Notes: generated by a model not told the origin, from the sequence alone. A stretch of 64,000 bases of DNA from Flavobacterium rakeshii (GCF_009741375.1 NZ_WOWP01000024.1:124001-188000), one strand, 5' to 3'; numbered from the stretch's first letter, positions 1-8,174 are shown. Program-made: numbers and translations.

Positions 1-42
1 TTTCCTAGTCAGTCATCAGGCAACAAGAAAAAGAAAAAATAG
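1..42 (+). CDS. 3' end of an unidentified gene (partial)
   Basis: Frame 1 reads in from the window edge and stops at TAG (40-42), two bases before the end of convergent recR. The visible tail is Ser/Gly/Asn followed by five lysines, a plausible protein C-terminus. Only 13 codons are visible, so the product cannot be named and the reading could be chance. Confidence 0.4.
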   Translation, partial: FPSQSSGNKKKKK

Positions 43-44
43 AC

Positions 45-665
45 TTAGTGATTCTTTAGGCTGTTTTCAAAAGGCACTCTATGGATAATACTTCTTCCCA
101 GAGTAACCTCATCTGCAAACTCCAGTTCATCTCCTACAGATATACCTCTGGCTATAGCCGAAAGCACTACATCACAATCTTTTATCTGTTTGTAAATATA
201 AAAGTTGGTAGTATCACCCTCCATAGTAGAGCTAAGGGCAAAAATAAGTTCTTTTGCCGTACCGTTTTTAACCTTCTCAACCAGTGTAGGTATATTAAGC
301 TGACTTGGACCTACACCATCAATAGGAGATATTTTACCTCCCAAAACATGGTATATTCCCTTAAATAGACCGGTATTCTCAATAGCCATTACATCCCTTA
401 TATCCTCTACAACACAAACAATCGATTTGTCTCTGGAAAGGTTACTGCAAATTTCGCATACCTCAACATCAGATATATTGTGGCATTCCCTGCAAAACCG
501 AATATCATCACGCATTTTTAATATCGCATCCGTTAAATGCTCTGTCTGTTCTTTCGGTTGCTTTAATAAATGTAATGCCAGCCTTAAGGCTGTACGTTTC
601 CCTATACCCGGTAACTGAGAAATTTCAGCCACTGCCCTTTCCAGTAATTTTGAAGACATTTCCAT
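45..665 (-). CDS. recR: Recombination mediator protein RecR
   Basis: RecR acts with RecO (and RecF) to load RecA on single-stranded gaps during recombinational repair. The 206-residue product has the family order: an N-terminal helix-hairpin-helix (LPGIGKRTA near residue 20), a four-cysteine zinc finger (CREC and CEIC around residues 58-73), then a Toprim domain with VVEDIRD and a C-terminal region containing ARGISVG and LEFADEVTL. Length is typical. Met1 is preferred although Met3 is possible, because a TACATTTG -7 box ends five bases before Met1, implying an almost leaderless mRNA. It is convergent with the fragment at 1-42 and divergent from the symporter. Confidence 0.96.
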   Translation of the reverse strand: MEMSSKLLERAVAEISQLPGIGKRTALRLALHLLKQPKEQTEHLTDAILKMRDDIRFCRECHNISDVEVCEICSNLSRDKSIVCVVEDIRDVMAIENTGLFKGIYHVLGGKISPIDGVGPSQLNIPTLVEKVKNGTAKELIFALSSTMEGDTTNFYIYKQIKDCDVVLSAIARGISVGDELEFADEVTLGRSIIHRVPFENSLKNH

Positions 666-670
666 AAATG

Positions 671-678
671 CAAATGTA
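671..678 (-). promoter_or_regulatory. -7 promoter element of recR
   Basis: The minus strand reads TACATTTG, an exact match to the Bacteroidota -7 consensus TAnnTTTG, five bases before the recR ATG. No clear -33 TTG is visible. Transcription would begin at or next to the start codon. Confidence 0.6.
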
Positions 679-742
679 CAAAACCTGTAAATTGTGAGTA
701 TATTGTAATATTTTTTATTTGTTTTGTATATAAACTAATTCT

Positions 743-2254
743 ATGCAGCCAATAACCATCCTATCCATAATAATAGTATACTTTGGAGTATTAATAGCCA
801 TATCAAGGCTGGTAAGCAATAAAGATAGCGGTAACGACGCCTTTTTTAAAGCCAATAAAAGCTCAAAATGGTATTTGGTTGCATTTGGAATGATAGGAAC
901 TGCCCTTTCGGGAGTTACCTTTATATCCGTTCCCGGCGAAGTAGGCTCACCAAACGGAGAGCAGTTTAAATACTTCCAGTTTGTATTGGGTAATGCCATA
1001 GGTTTTATACTTATTGCAAAAGTATTGCTCCCCCTCTACTACAGGTTAAACCTTACATCCATATACGGTTATATAGAGAAACGCCTTGGGCAGTACAGTT
1101 ATAAAACCGCAGCCATGATTTTCCTTATAAGCCGCACGATTGGCTCGGCATTCAGGTTATACCTTGTGGTTATTGTATTGCAGCGTTATGTGTTTGATGC
1201 CTTTGGAATTCCGTTTTGGGCAACAGTATTAATATCCCTCCTCCTTATTTTTGCATACACCTATAAAGGCGGACTGAAAACTATTATCATTACCGATACA
1301 CTTCAAACCTTTTTTATAGTTTCATCGGTATTCTTTACCATATATTTTATATGCGACAGTTTAGAGCTTAGCCTTCCACAGGCTTTTGAAACCGTTAAAC
1401 AGAGTAATTATTCCAAAATATTCTTTTTTGAAGATTTCATAACCAGCCGTTATCATTTTATTAAACAGATTTTAGGCGGAATATTTGTTACCATAGCCAT
1501 GGTTGGACTCGATCAGGATCTTATGCAGAAAAACCTGAGCTGCAAGAACATTGGCGAGGCACAAAAAAACATGTTTACTTTTACAGGTATTTTTGTTGTA
1601 ATTAACCTTTTCTTCCTTGGAGTTGGAGCTCTGCTATATATTTATGCCAATAAAAACGGATTAAGTGTACCTACTGTTAACGGCACACCAAGAACCGATT
1701 TACTTTTCCCTGAAATTGCTTTCCATCACCTGTCACTGGTTCCTTCGGTAATTTTCCTGCTAGGGCTTACAGCAGCAACCTTTGCCACTACCGATTCGGC
1801 ATTAACAGCACTTACAACCTCTTTTTGTGTGGACTTCTTAGGAATGGATAAAACTGAAAATGCCAACAAACCTAATGTTGTAAGAACAAGGCATTGGGTA
1901 CACATTTCATTCTCTTTCCTTATGTTTTTAGTAATTATTGTATTTAATGCTATTAACGATGCTTCTGTTGTAAGTATGATATTCAGGATTGCTTCTTATA
2001 CTTACGGCCCGTTACTTGGCTTATATGCCTTTGGTTTAATAATGAAAAAACTTACGCTAAGAGATAAACTCACCCCATTAGTATGTATAGCATCACCATT
2101 TATAACCCTACTGCTTAGTATGAACTCAAAACTGTTGTTTGGCAACTACGTGTTTGACAACGAACTGATAATTATAAACGGACTAATTACTTTTATACTG
2201 TTACTATGCATCAGTAAAAAAGCTGAACCTAATAATTTCCCAGCGACAGCATAA
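743..2254 (+). CDS. Sodium:solute symporter family (SSS) protein
   Basis: An integral inner-membrane protein of 503 residues that should couple Na+ entry to uptake of an organic solute. It shows about 13 hydrophobic segments and the SSS-type layout: the start region SKWYLVAFGMIGTALSGVTF, then RTIGSAFRLYLV, AYTYKGGLKTIIITDTLQTF (close to the family signature), GLDQDLMQKNLSC and GLTAATFATTDSALTALTTS, which carries the serine/threonine-rich Na+ site region. The substrate cannot be read from sequence; sugar, sialic acid, proline and nucleoside carriers all share this fold. Its 3' end overlaps the convergent CoA-binding gene by 26 bases. No confident promoter was found upstream. Confidence 0.93.
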   Translation: MQPITILSIIIVYFGVLIAISRLVSNKDSGNDAFFKANKSSKWYLVAFGMIGTALSGVTFISVPGEVGSPNGEQFKYFQFVLGNAIGFILIAKVLLPLYYRLNLTSIYGYIEKRLGQYSYKTAAMIFLISRTIGSAFRLYLVVIVLQRYVFDAFGIPFWATVLISLLLIFAYTYKGGLKTIIITDTLQTFFIVSSVFFTIYFICDSLELSLPQAFETVKQSNYSKIFFFEDFITSRYHFIKQILGGIFVTIAMVGLDQDLMQKNLSCKNIGEAQKNMFTFTGIFVVINLFFLGVGALLYIYANKNGLSVPTVNGTPRTDLLFPEIAFHHLSLVPSVIFLLGLTAATFATTDSALTALTTSFCVDFLGMDKTENANKPNVVRTRHWVHISFSFLMFLVIIVFNAINDASVVSMIFRIASYTYGPLLGLYAFGLIMKKLTLRDKLTPLVCIASPFITLLLSMNSKLLFGNYVFDNELIIINGLITFILLLCISKKAEPNNFPATA

Positions 2255-2597
2255 CAAGAGTACAGGCAACCTCTACCTCAATATTATGCTCTTTAAGTAA
2301 TGTATAAAACTCAGGATTTTCGGTACCGGGATTAAACACTACTCTTTTTGGTTTTAGCCCGATAATGTAGTTGTAGTATTTTTGCTGGTTCATAGGGTTA
2401 AGATATAGTGTTACCGTATCTACTCCGTCAAAATCTATAAGCTCCTTTTCTATATGTAATCCGTCAAGGTTATCTTCCTTTTTCCCTACAGCTACTACAG
2501 GATGGCCATGCTGTTGCAGCATTTTTACAGCCCTGTAAGCATATCTATCGGGATTAACAGAAGCTCCCATAACAAGTGTTTTCTTTTCTGTTTTCAT
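2229..2597 (-). CDS. CoA-binding domain protein (YccU-like)
   Basis: A small cytosolic Rossmann-fold protein of 122 residues, the length usual for stand-alone CoA-binding (CoA_binding_2) proteins. MGASVNPDRYAYRA near the N-terminus is the family nucleotide-binding loop; VVAVGKK and the segment VVFNPGTENPEF follow the expected strand order. Its biochemical role is unknown. The last 26 bases overlap the convergent symporter gene. A promoter with an inverted repeat lies directly upstream. It appears to be monocistronic. Confidence 0.9.
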   Translation of the reverse strand: MKTEKKTLVMGASVNPDRYAYRAVKMLQQHGHPVVAVGKKEDNLDGLHIEKELIDFDGVDTVTLYLNPMNQQKYYNYIIGLKPKRVVFNPGTENPEFYTLLKEHNIEVEVACTLVMLSLGNY

Positions 2598-2614
2598 AAC
2601 AATATCATTTATTC

Positions 2615-2641
2615 CAAAAATACAGAAAGAATATCTGTATT
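2615..2641 (-). promoter_or_regulatory. -7 box with overlapping inverted repeat
   Basis: The minus strand has TATTTTTG (2622-2615), an exact TAnnTTTG. A perfect 8-base inverted repeat, AATACAGA (2619-2626) and TCTGTATT (2634-2641) with 7 bases between, overlaps the -7 box and extends toward -33. This is a plausible repressor operator for the CoA-binding gene. Confidence 0.5.
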
Positions 2642-2674
2642 CATATCACTTTAGCCAAACGATAACATACTACA

Positions 2675-3781
2675 CTAATCAGCAGTATAGGTATAATCTG
2701 CCGGCAGCATATCACCCACTTTCAGTTCGCCAAAATACCCTCCAAAAATAATACTGGATATTGGCCAGAACAGTCCGTTTTCACCAATATAAAAATGATC
2801 GGCATTCAGTTCAAAAAACGACTGATTTACCTGATCCTGCAAAACAGCAAATCGTATTTTTCTTTCTTTAGGGGCTTGTAAAGCTTTTTCAGCTTCACGG
2901 CTAGTCATTCCTGTCATCCTAACACCCACATGCCTTTCTATGACTTTTACTGTAGTTTTTAAACAGGTTACTTTTTTATAATCTAAGGTATCAGTTACCT
3001 TGAAATAATCGGCTGGATTAACAGGCATACTTTCCACAAACAAACCATAATGTTCTTCAGTCCATCTGTTACTGGCTATGGTACGCATAAAATGTAGTAA
3101 TGAACCCCTATAAACTTCATCTCTCTTTTTCTTGATATTTTCCTTTTCAGATACATCCTTAAAAAAACTGGTGCCTGCATAAAAACTGGTTTGCATTGAA
3201 AAAGGGGAAAGCGTCTTCTTTGTATAATGCACCTGAAAATCGGCTAAATCAAACTCTACATTATACTTTAATCTTTTATTCTGAATACGAATGGGCTTAT
3301 CCGATTCTGCCTTTAGCGTATTTGTCGCAACCTCATAGTACAGTCTTATATCATCCTCATTAAGTATTTTACAGGAATTTCCCGCTTTGGTTTTCCCTAA
3401 AAACTGTTCCCTGAAAACTGTAAGCATTTCTTTTCTGCTAAAAGCCGTTTCACCGCTAATTACGAGTTCATCCATTTTAATGGTATCTTCTTTTAAAGTA
3501 ATCTTTATTTTAGACTGATAGGAAAACGGATTTTCTATAATTGCAGTTTGGTATCCTATATATTTTACAACTAAAGCTGCCGACAATTGCTGACCTACAT
3601 TAATAGTAAAAGCACCTTCAGAATCAGTACTTGCAGAATAGGTAGTACCGTCAAGATAAACGAAAGCTCCTTCGAGCGGAAAATCTCCGGCTGCATCATA
3701 AACATAACCCGAAACACTTTGGGCCATAACATGAACCTGCATTAAAAACAGTATAATAAATGGTAATATTTTTGTTTTCAT
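2675..3781 (-). CDS. Secreted carboxypeptidase-regulatory-like domain protein
   Basis: A 368-residue exported protein typical of Flavobacteriaceae. Residues 1-20 form a signal peptide ending VMAQ. Residues about 22-100 are a transthyretin-like CarboxypepD_reg domain (SVSGYVYDAAGDFPLEGAFV, then STDSEGAFTI and VVKYIGYQT). The remaining roughly 260 residues match the conserved but unassigned part of this protein class, with DELVISGETAFSRKEML after the domain. No T9SS tail or lipobox is present, so a periplasmic or outer-membrane location is likely. The same N-terminal domain occurs in SusC proteins, but there is no plug or barrel here. The function is unknown. Confidence 0.82.
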   Translation of the reverse strand: MKTKILPFIILFLMQVHVMAQSVSGYVYDAAGDFPLEGAFVYLDGTTYSASTDSEGAFTINVGQQLSAALVVKYIGYQTAIIENPFSYQSKIKITLKEDTIKMDELVISGETAFSRKEMLTVFREQFLGKTKAGNSCKILNEDDIRLYYEVATNTLKAESDKPIRIQNKRLKYNVEFDLADFQVHYTKKTLSPFSMQTSFYAGTSFFKDVSEKENIKKKRDEVYRGSLLHFMRTIASNRWTEEHYGLFVESMPVNPADYFKVTDTLDYKKVTCLKTTVKVIERHVGVRMTGMTSREAEKALQAPKERKIRFAVLQDQVNQSFFELNADHFYIGENGLFWPISSIIFGGYFGELKVGDMLPADYTYTAD

Positions 3782-3897
3782 AGTGTGGTTTTGGCATTAA
3801 AAATAACGAAATTATTAATGCTATAATAAATACATGATTTCGCAAAGCCCATATTTTCTTATTAAATTTACCCTGAAAACAAAATAAACAACCTTTC

Positions 3898-4530
3898 ATG
3901 GAATTATTCATTTACATTTTTGCTGCACTCTTTTCGGTAATTAACCCGCTAGGGGCAGTACCTATTTTTGTTGGACTAACCCAGGATGACTCAATGGCCG
4001 AACGTTCACGTATTTCCTTCTGGACAGCCATTAACGTTTTTATAATCCTTATTATCTCCTTCTTTATAGGGCAGTACATCCTTGCTTTTTTTGGGATTAG
4101 TATAGATGCCCTTCGTATTGCAGGAGGACTTATCATTGTAAATTCGGGATTTGCACTGTTAACAGGAAAGTTTAGCAAAACAAGAGGTGTAAATAAAAAA
4201 GTAGCAAACGATGCTCAAAAAAGAAACGACATTGCCCTTACCCCGTTAGCAATACCTATGCTTGCCGGACCGGGATCTATGTCATTACTTATAGCATTGT
4301 ATCAGGATTCTCCCGAAATATCACAAAAAATTATTACCTGTGTAGCTATAGCTGCAGTTGCCGTAGTTATATTTTTAGTAATGCGAAGTGCCCATTACCT
4401 TTCCAGAATACTGGGAGCATCGGGTATTGTAGCCATTTCAAGAATAATAGGCTTTATAGTAATCGCCATAGGTATACAATACATAAGTAGCTCTGTAGTA
4501 AATATACTGAGTACCATATCTCTAAAATAA
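3898..4530 (+). CDS. MarC family integral membrane protein
   Basis: A 210-residue protein with six predicted membrane helices and the MarC/YhgN motifs: NPLGAVPIFVGLT near residue 20, GISIDALRIAGGLIIVNSGF near 65-85, and LAIPMLAGPGSMSLLI near 115-130. The family was once linked to multiple antibiotic resistance, but that role was not supported and the true function is unknown. It stands alone on the plus strand and shares a terminator with the convergent cys operon. Confidence 0.93.
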   Translation: MELFIYIFAALFSVINPLGAVPIFVGLTQDDSMAERSRISFWTAINVFIILIISFFIGQYILAFFGISIDALRIAGGLIIVNSGFALLTGKFSKTRGVNKKVANDAQKRNDIALTPLAIPMLAGPGSMSLLIALYQDSPEISQKIITCVAIAAVAVVIFLVMRSAHYLSRILGASGIVAISRIIGFIVIAIGIQYISSSVVNILSTISLK

Positions 4531-4554
4531 AAAAAGCCCCGCAATTGCGGGGCT
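4529..4554 (-). terminator. Rho-independent terminator of the cys operon
   Basis: A perfect 8-bp stem (AGCCCCGC / GCGGGGCT, loop AATT) spans 4535-4554 and is followed on the minus strand by a run of T. It ends the cysN transcript and may also stop marC from the other side. Confidence 0.9.
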
Positions 4555-4572
4555 ACTTATTTATAAAGACTC

Positions 4573-5814
4573 TTAATCCGAAAAGCCAACCCCCACTGTG
4601 TTGTTGGTTTGCGGATCTATTAAAATAAAGGCACCATTTAGCCTGTTATTTTCAAACGCATCAAGAAAAGCCGGAGCAGCTGTTTTTATAGCTACTTTAG
4701 CAATATCATTAAGTTTAAGGTTTGTAGCCTCGTGTAATTCTTCAGGATTTTCCGGCGGGATAACCGCTTCTATCTGCTGAAGTTTACATTGCACCACTCG
4801 CGTACCTGACTGTAGTAAATACCTTCCTCCCGGCACCGATTGTTTTTCATCAAGCCAAACCAGTTTTGCACTTATCTCTTTTGACAGCAAACTCTCTTCT
4901 TCATTTTTAACCAGTATCATTCCGCGGCTTACATCCACATCATCCTTAAGTCGTAACTGAATTGATTCACCTGTTTTCACCTCCTGTTGGGTATTGGTGA
5001 ACCTGCGAAGTTCTACCACCTCACTTTTTATACCAGACGGCAATACAGTAACCTCATCACCTACAGATACACTTCCGCTAATTACCCTACCGGCATAAGC
5101 TCTGTAATCTGTAAACTCTTTATTCTGCACATGTAGTACCTGCTGTACATCAAACCTAAAATCGGCCACTTCGGCCTCTCCCGGTTTAATATTATGTAAT
5201 ACTTCCGATAGGGTTTGCCCGCTATACCACGGCATATTATCAGAGTGCAGCACAACATTATCTCCCTTAAGCGAACTTATAGGTAGTATATGAATATCCG
5301 GCTTATAGCCAAACCTCGATGTCATTTTATTAATCTCGGCAGCAATAGTAAGATAGGTATCTTCACTATAATCTACTAGGTCCATTTTATTAATACACAG
5401 TACAACCGTTTTTAAACGCAGCAGGTTACTGATAAAGTAATGCCTGTAGGTTTGTTCCAGCAATCCTTTTCTTGAATCAATAAGTATGATTGACACCTCA
5501 GAGTTTGACGCTCCGGTAACCATGTTACGGGTATACTCTACGTGCCCCGGACTATCGGCAATGATAAACTTACGCTTCTGTGAAGAGAAGTATATATGGG
5601 CTACATCAATAGTAATACCCTGCTCTCTTTCTGCAATAAGACCATCTGTTATAACCGAAAAGTCAAGATCATCAAGACCTTTCTCCTTAGTTTTTCTTTC
5701 TATTAATTCTTCCTGTTCTATAGTTAGTGCGTTACTGTCGTTCAAAAAGCGCCCAATAAGCGTACTCTTGCCGTCGTCTACACTTCCGGCAGTATTAATT
5801 CTAAGTAAATCCAT
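4573..5814 (-). CDS. cysN: Sulfate adenylyltransferase subunit 1 (GTPase)
   Basis: CysN is the GTP-hydrolysing regulatory subunit that drives ATP sulfurylase to make adenosine 5'-phosphosulfate (APS) from sulfate. The 413-residue product has EF-Tu-like GTPase motifs: G1 GSVDDGKST (residues 10-18), G3 DSPGH and G4 NKMD, then two beta-barrel domains. There is no C-terminal CysC (APS kinase) fusion. The open frame runs 46 codons further upstream into cysD, but Met at 5814 is the start because MDLLRINTAG is the conserved N-terminus and it falls one base after the cysD stop. It is the last gene of the operon and is followed by a strong terminator. Confidence 0.96.
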   Translation of the reverse strand: MDLLRINTAGSVDDGKSTLIGRFLNDSNALTIEQEELIERKTKEKGLDDLDFSVITDGLIAEREQGITIDVAHIYFSSQKRKFIIADSPGHVEYTRNMVTGASNSEVSIILIDSRKGLLEQTYRHYFISNLLRLKTVVLCINKMDLVDYSEDTYLTIAAEINKMTSRFGYKPDIHILPISSLKGDNVVLHSDNMPWYSGQTLSEVLHNIKPGEAEVADFRFDVQQVLHVQNKEFTDYRAYAGRVISGSVSVGDEVTVLPSGIKSEVVELRRFTNTQQEVKTGESIQLRLKDDVDVSRGMILVKNEEESLLSKEISAKLVWLDEKQSVPGGRYLLQSGTRVVQCKLQQIEAVIPPENPEELHEATNLKLNDIAKVAIKTAAPAFLDAFENNRLNGAFILIDPQTNNTVGVGFSD

Positions 5815-5815
5815 A

Positions 5816-6718
5816 TTAAAAATACCCTCCTTTCTTTCTTTGTTCCAATGCTGCCTCAGATCGTTTATCGTCAATTCTTGCACCACGTTCTGATGATTTG
5901 GAAGATTTATTTTCAAACATAATATCCGGTATCGTATTAGCTTCAGACACAAATGCTGCCGTACAGGTCATATCTCCTACGGTTCTGAAACGTACTGTTG
6001 TTTCAACAATCTCATCAGTATCTACCAGATTAAGATAGTCAGAATGTGCTAGGAAAGCTCCATCTCTTTTAACCAGTTTACGGTTATGGGCAAAATATAT
6101 AGTTGGCAGGCCAACACCTTCCTGAGCGATATAATTCCACACATCTTCCTCTGTCCAGTTACTTATAGGAAAAGCTCTTACGTTTTCTCCAAAATGAATT
6201 TTTCCGTTAAGGATATTAAACAGTTCCGGACGTTGTTTTTTTGAATCCCACTGACCGAAATCATCTCTTACAGAGAAGATACGTTCTTTAGCACGTGATT
6301 TCTCCTCATCACGTCTTGCACCACCCATACAGGCATCAAAACCAAATTCCTCAATAGCATCCAGTAACGTTACCGTTTGCAGGGAATTACGACTGGCATA
6401 TTTACCGGTTTCTTCCTGAACCTTTTTCTGGTCAATACTATCCTGTACATAGCGCACAATAAGCTCTACCCCCAATTCCTCTACTAACTGATCCCTAAAC
6501 TCAATCGTTTCGGGAAAGTTATGCCCTGTATCAATATGCAGGAACGGAAACGGAATTTTTGCCGGATAAAAAGCTTTTTGAGCCAATCGGGCAAGTGTTA
6601 TGGAGTCTTTACCTCCTGAGAAAAGCAGCACCGGTTTTTGAAACTGAGATACTACCTCCCTTATTATATAAATACTTTCATCTTCTAATGTCTTAAGATG
6701 TGATTGTATATGTGTCAT
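5816..6718 (-). CDS. cysD: Sulfate adenylyltransferase subunit 2
   Basis: CysD is the catalytic adenylyltransferase subunit that pairs with CysN. The 300-residue product has the PP-loop SGGKDS at residues 34-39, then HIDTGHNFPETIEFRD and the family motif GGARRDEEKSRAKER. The start at 6718 (MTHIQSHLKTLE) is chosen over an upstream in-frame Met at 6781 that would lie inside cysH and add non-homologous residues. The gene sits two bases after cysH and one base before cysN, so translation is probably coupled. Confidence 0.97.
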   Translation of the reverse strand: MTHIQSHLKTLEDESIYIIREVVSQFQKPVLLFSGGKDSITLARLAQKAFYPAKIPFPFLHIDTGHNFPETIEFRDQLVEELGVELIVRYVQDSIDQKKVQEETGKYASRNSLQTVTLLDAIEEFGFDACMGGARRDEEKSRAKERIFSVRDDFGQWDSKKQRPELFNILNGKIHFGENVRAFPISNWTEEDVWNYIAQEGVGLPTIYFAHNRKLVKRDGAFLAHSDYLNLVDTDEIVETTVRFRTVGDMTCTAAFVSEANTIPDIMFENKSSKSSERGARIDDKRSEAALEQRKKGGYF

Positions 6719-6720
6719 GA

Positions 6721-7434
6721 TTAATAATTTTTCTCCTGATGAATATGTAGTCCGCACTCTTTTTTTCCGTTTTCCCACCACCAGCGTCCGGCTCTGAAAT
6801 CTTCGCCTTCAGCCAGGGCTCTGGTACATGGTGCACAACCAATGCTTAAAAAACCTTTTTTGTACAAACTGTTCACAGGAACTTTATATTCGTTTATTTC
6901 CTCTTCTACCTGTTTAAGGGAATAATGCAATAACGGATTGTATTTTACCAACTGATTAGCCTCGTCCCATTCTAAAAACTCCATACTCTCTCTATTTTGA
7001 GACTGTTCGACACGTAATCCTGTTATCCATAAGCCGGCTCCCTTAATAGCCCTTTGCAACGGCTTTACTTTACGCATGTAACAACACGACTTTCTTTTCT
7101 CAATACTGTCGTAAAACCCGTTTATACCGTTACTGGCTACATATTCCATTACATCTTTCTCCTCAGGGAAGAAAGTTTCAATATGCAGCTCAGGATATTT
7201 TTTCTGGGTTTTATGAAACACTTCATACGTTTCATTAAACTGCCTGCCGGTATCTAATGTAAATACCGAAAGCTTCTCAAAATGTGGGGCAACATAATGC
7301 GTTAGCAACTGGTCTTCTATACCAAATGATGTAGAGAATACTTTTTTACCTTCAAAATTCTCCAAAACAAATGCCAGGGCATCCTGTATAGTTTTACCCT
7401 GTAACTCTTTATTCAGATACTTTAACTTCTCCAT
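6721..7434 (-). CDS. cysH: Assimilatory adenylylsulfate (APS) reductase
   Basis: This enzyme reduces activated sulfate to sulfite with thioredoxin or glutaredoxin. The 237 residues contain the substrate-binding loop FSTSFGIEDQL (33-43), TLDTGRQF (59-66) and the redox-active ECGLH (Cys227) near the C-terminus. Cys117-Cys118 and Cys200-x2-Cys203 form the CC/CxxC set that binds a [4Fe-4S] cluster in APS-type reductases and is absent from E. coli-type PAPS reductases. The enzyme should therefore use APS directly, which agrees with the lack of an APS kinase gene here. The start overlaps the end of the DUF2061 gene by 26 bases. Confidence 0.94.
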   Translation of the reverse strand: MEKLKYLNKELQGKTIQDALAFVLENFEGKKVFSTSFGIEDQLLTHYVAPHFEKLSVFTLDTGRQFNETYEVFHKTQKKYPELHIETFFPEEKDVMEYVASNGINGFYDSIEKRKSCCYMRKVKPLQRAIKGAGLWITGLRVEQSQNRESMEFLEWDEANQLVKYNPLLHYSLKQVEEEINEYKVPVNSLYKKGFLSIGCAPCTRALAEGEDFRAGRWWWENGKKECGLHIHQEKNY

Positions 7435-7675
7435 TATCGCTATTCTTTCTGGTTAATCTGGCCCAAGCCCTTTCATGTAAAAAGTAAAGAAACATTTTAG
7501 ACATTACCTCTACACTACCTATAGAAAATGCAATGGTAATATTACCTGTAAGTATATAGGAAATAATCATGGTATCTATAGTTCCTACTATACGCCATGT
7601 CACTGCTTTTATTGCCGAAATCTTTGGGCTATCCTTTAGCGAAAAGCTCTTTTTTGCCTTTATTAAATCAAGCAT
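7409..7675 (-). CDS. DUF2061 small membrane protein
   Basis: An 88-residue protein with the DUF2061 core: KAVTWRIVGTIDTMIISYILTG, then IGSVEVMSKMFLYFLHERAW, giving two predicted membrane helices with the conserved Arg-Thr/Asp and Glu-Lys residues. The biochemical function is unknown. It is the first gene of the sulfate-assimilation operon and overlaps cysH by 26 bases, which suggests translational coupling and a role linked to sulfur uptake or reduction, but that is inference from context. Confidence 0.9.
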   Translation of the reverse strand: MLDLIKAKKSFSLKDSPKISAIKAVTWRIVGTIDTMIISYILTGNITIAFSIGSVEVMSKMFLYFLHERAWARLTRKNSDNGEVKVSE

Positions 7676-7701
7676 ACTATAATCTCTTTAGTTTCAGGAG
7701 A

Positions 7702-7738
7702 CAAATATACCATTAGTCTATAGAAATACTAGACTAAT
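7702..7738 (-). promoter_or_regulatory. cys operon promoter with palindromic operator
   Basis: The minus strand has the -7 box TATATTTG (7709-7702). Directly upstream, where the -33 contact would fall, is a perfect 9-base inverted repeat, ATTAGTCTA (7712-7720) and TAGACTAAT (7730-7738), with a 9-base spacer. Its position would let a bound dimer block RNA polymerase. The neighbouring Rrf2 protein is the obvious candidate ligand. Confidence 0.65.
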
Positions 7739-7758
7739 AACAAAATTTTTTTTTATTG

Positions 7759-8172
7759 TTATAATTTAGCTAAGTCATATAAGGACTTTTGCTGCAGTAA
7801 ACTAAGGGTATTGTCCCTTACCTGAGCCATAAATTTATTCAGGTTACACTTTGCTTCATCAGGGCAATCATCGCACTTTTCGTAATAATTAAGGCTAACA
7901 CATGGTAACATAGCAAGAGGTCCGTCTAATACCCTGATAAGTGTAGCGGCAGTAATTTCGTTAGGATCTTTTAGGAGATAGTATCCTCCACCCTTTCCTT
8001 TTTTGGAACCTAATATTCCGTGTTTTTTCAAATCAAGCAATATAGCCTCAAGAAATTTTTTAGGTATACGCTCGTTATCCGAAATTTCGGAAATAAGGAC
8101 AGGCTCTGTACCCGAATGCTTCGCAATGTAGATAAGAGCCTTTAATCCGTATTTTGTTTTTTTAGACAGCAT
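7759..8172 (-). CDS. Rrf2 family transcriptional regulator
   Basis: A 137-residue DNA-binding protein with the Rrf2 winged helix: LSKKTKYGLKALIYIAKH at the N-terminus and the wing KKGKGGGYYL (57-66). Cys91, Cys100, Cys103 and Cys109 (spacing x8, x2, x5) lie where IscR, NsrR and related members ligate an Fe-S cluster, though the spacing is not the IscR one. It is the last gene of an operon with ctlX (2-base gap) and lies directly before the cys operon, whose promoter holds a palindrome. Control of sulfate assimilation by Fe-S or cysteine status is a reasonable inference. Fe-S biogenesis control (IscR-like) is an alternative. Confidence 0.9.
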   Translation of the reverse strand: MLSKKTKYGLKALIYIAKHSGTEPVLISEISDNERIPKKFLEAILLDLKKHGILGSKKGKGGGYYLLKDPNEITAATLIRVLDGPLAMLPCVSLNYYEKCDDCPDEAKCNLNKFMAQVRDNTLSLLQQKSLYDLAKL

Positions 8173-8174
8173 AT

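Noticed and set aside
81..618. Plus-strand open frames opposite recR
   Set aside because: They mirror recR codons, have no homology-like motifs and no promoter; recR itself is unmistakable.
3696..3911. 71-codon minus-strand frame across the upstream region of the carboxypeptidase-like gene
   Set aside because: It overlaps the signal-peptide coding region in another frame and the marC start, and its peptide looks like random AT-rich translation.
5486..5893. 135-codon plus-strand frame opposite cysN and cysD
   Set aside because: Antisense shadow; serine-rich translation typical of the reverse of a coding strand.
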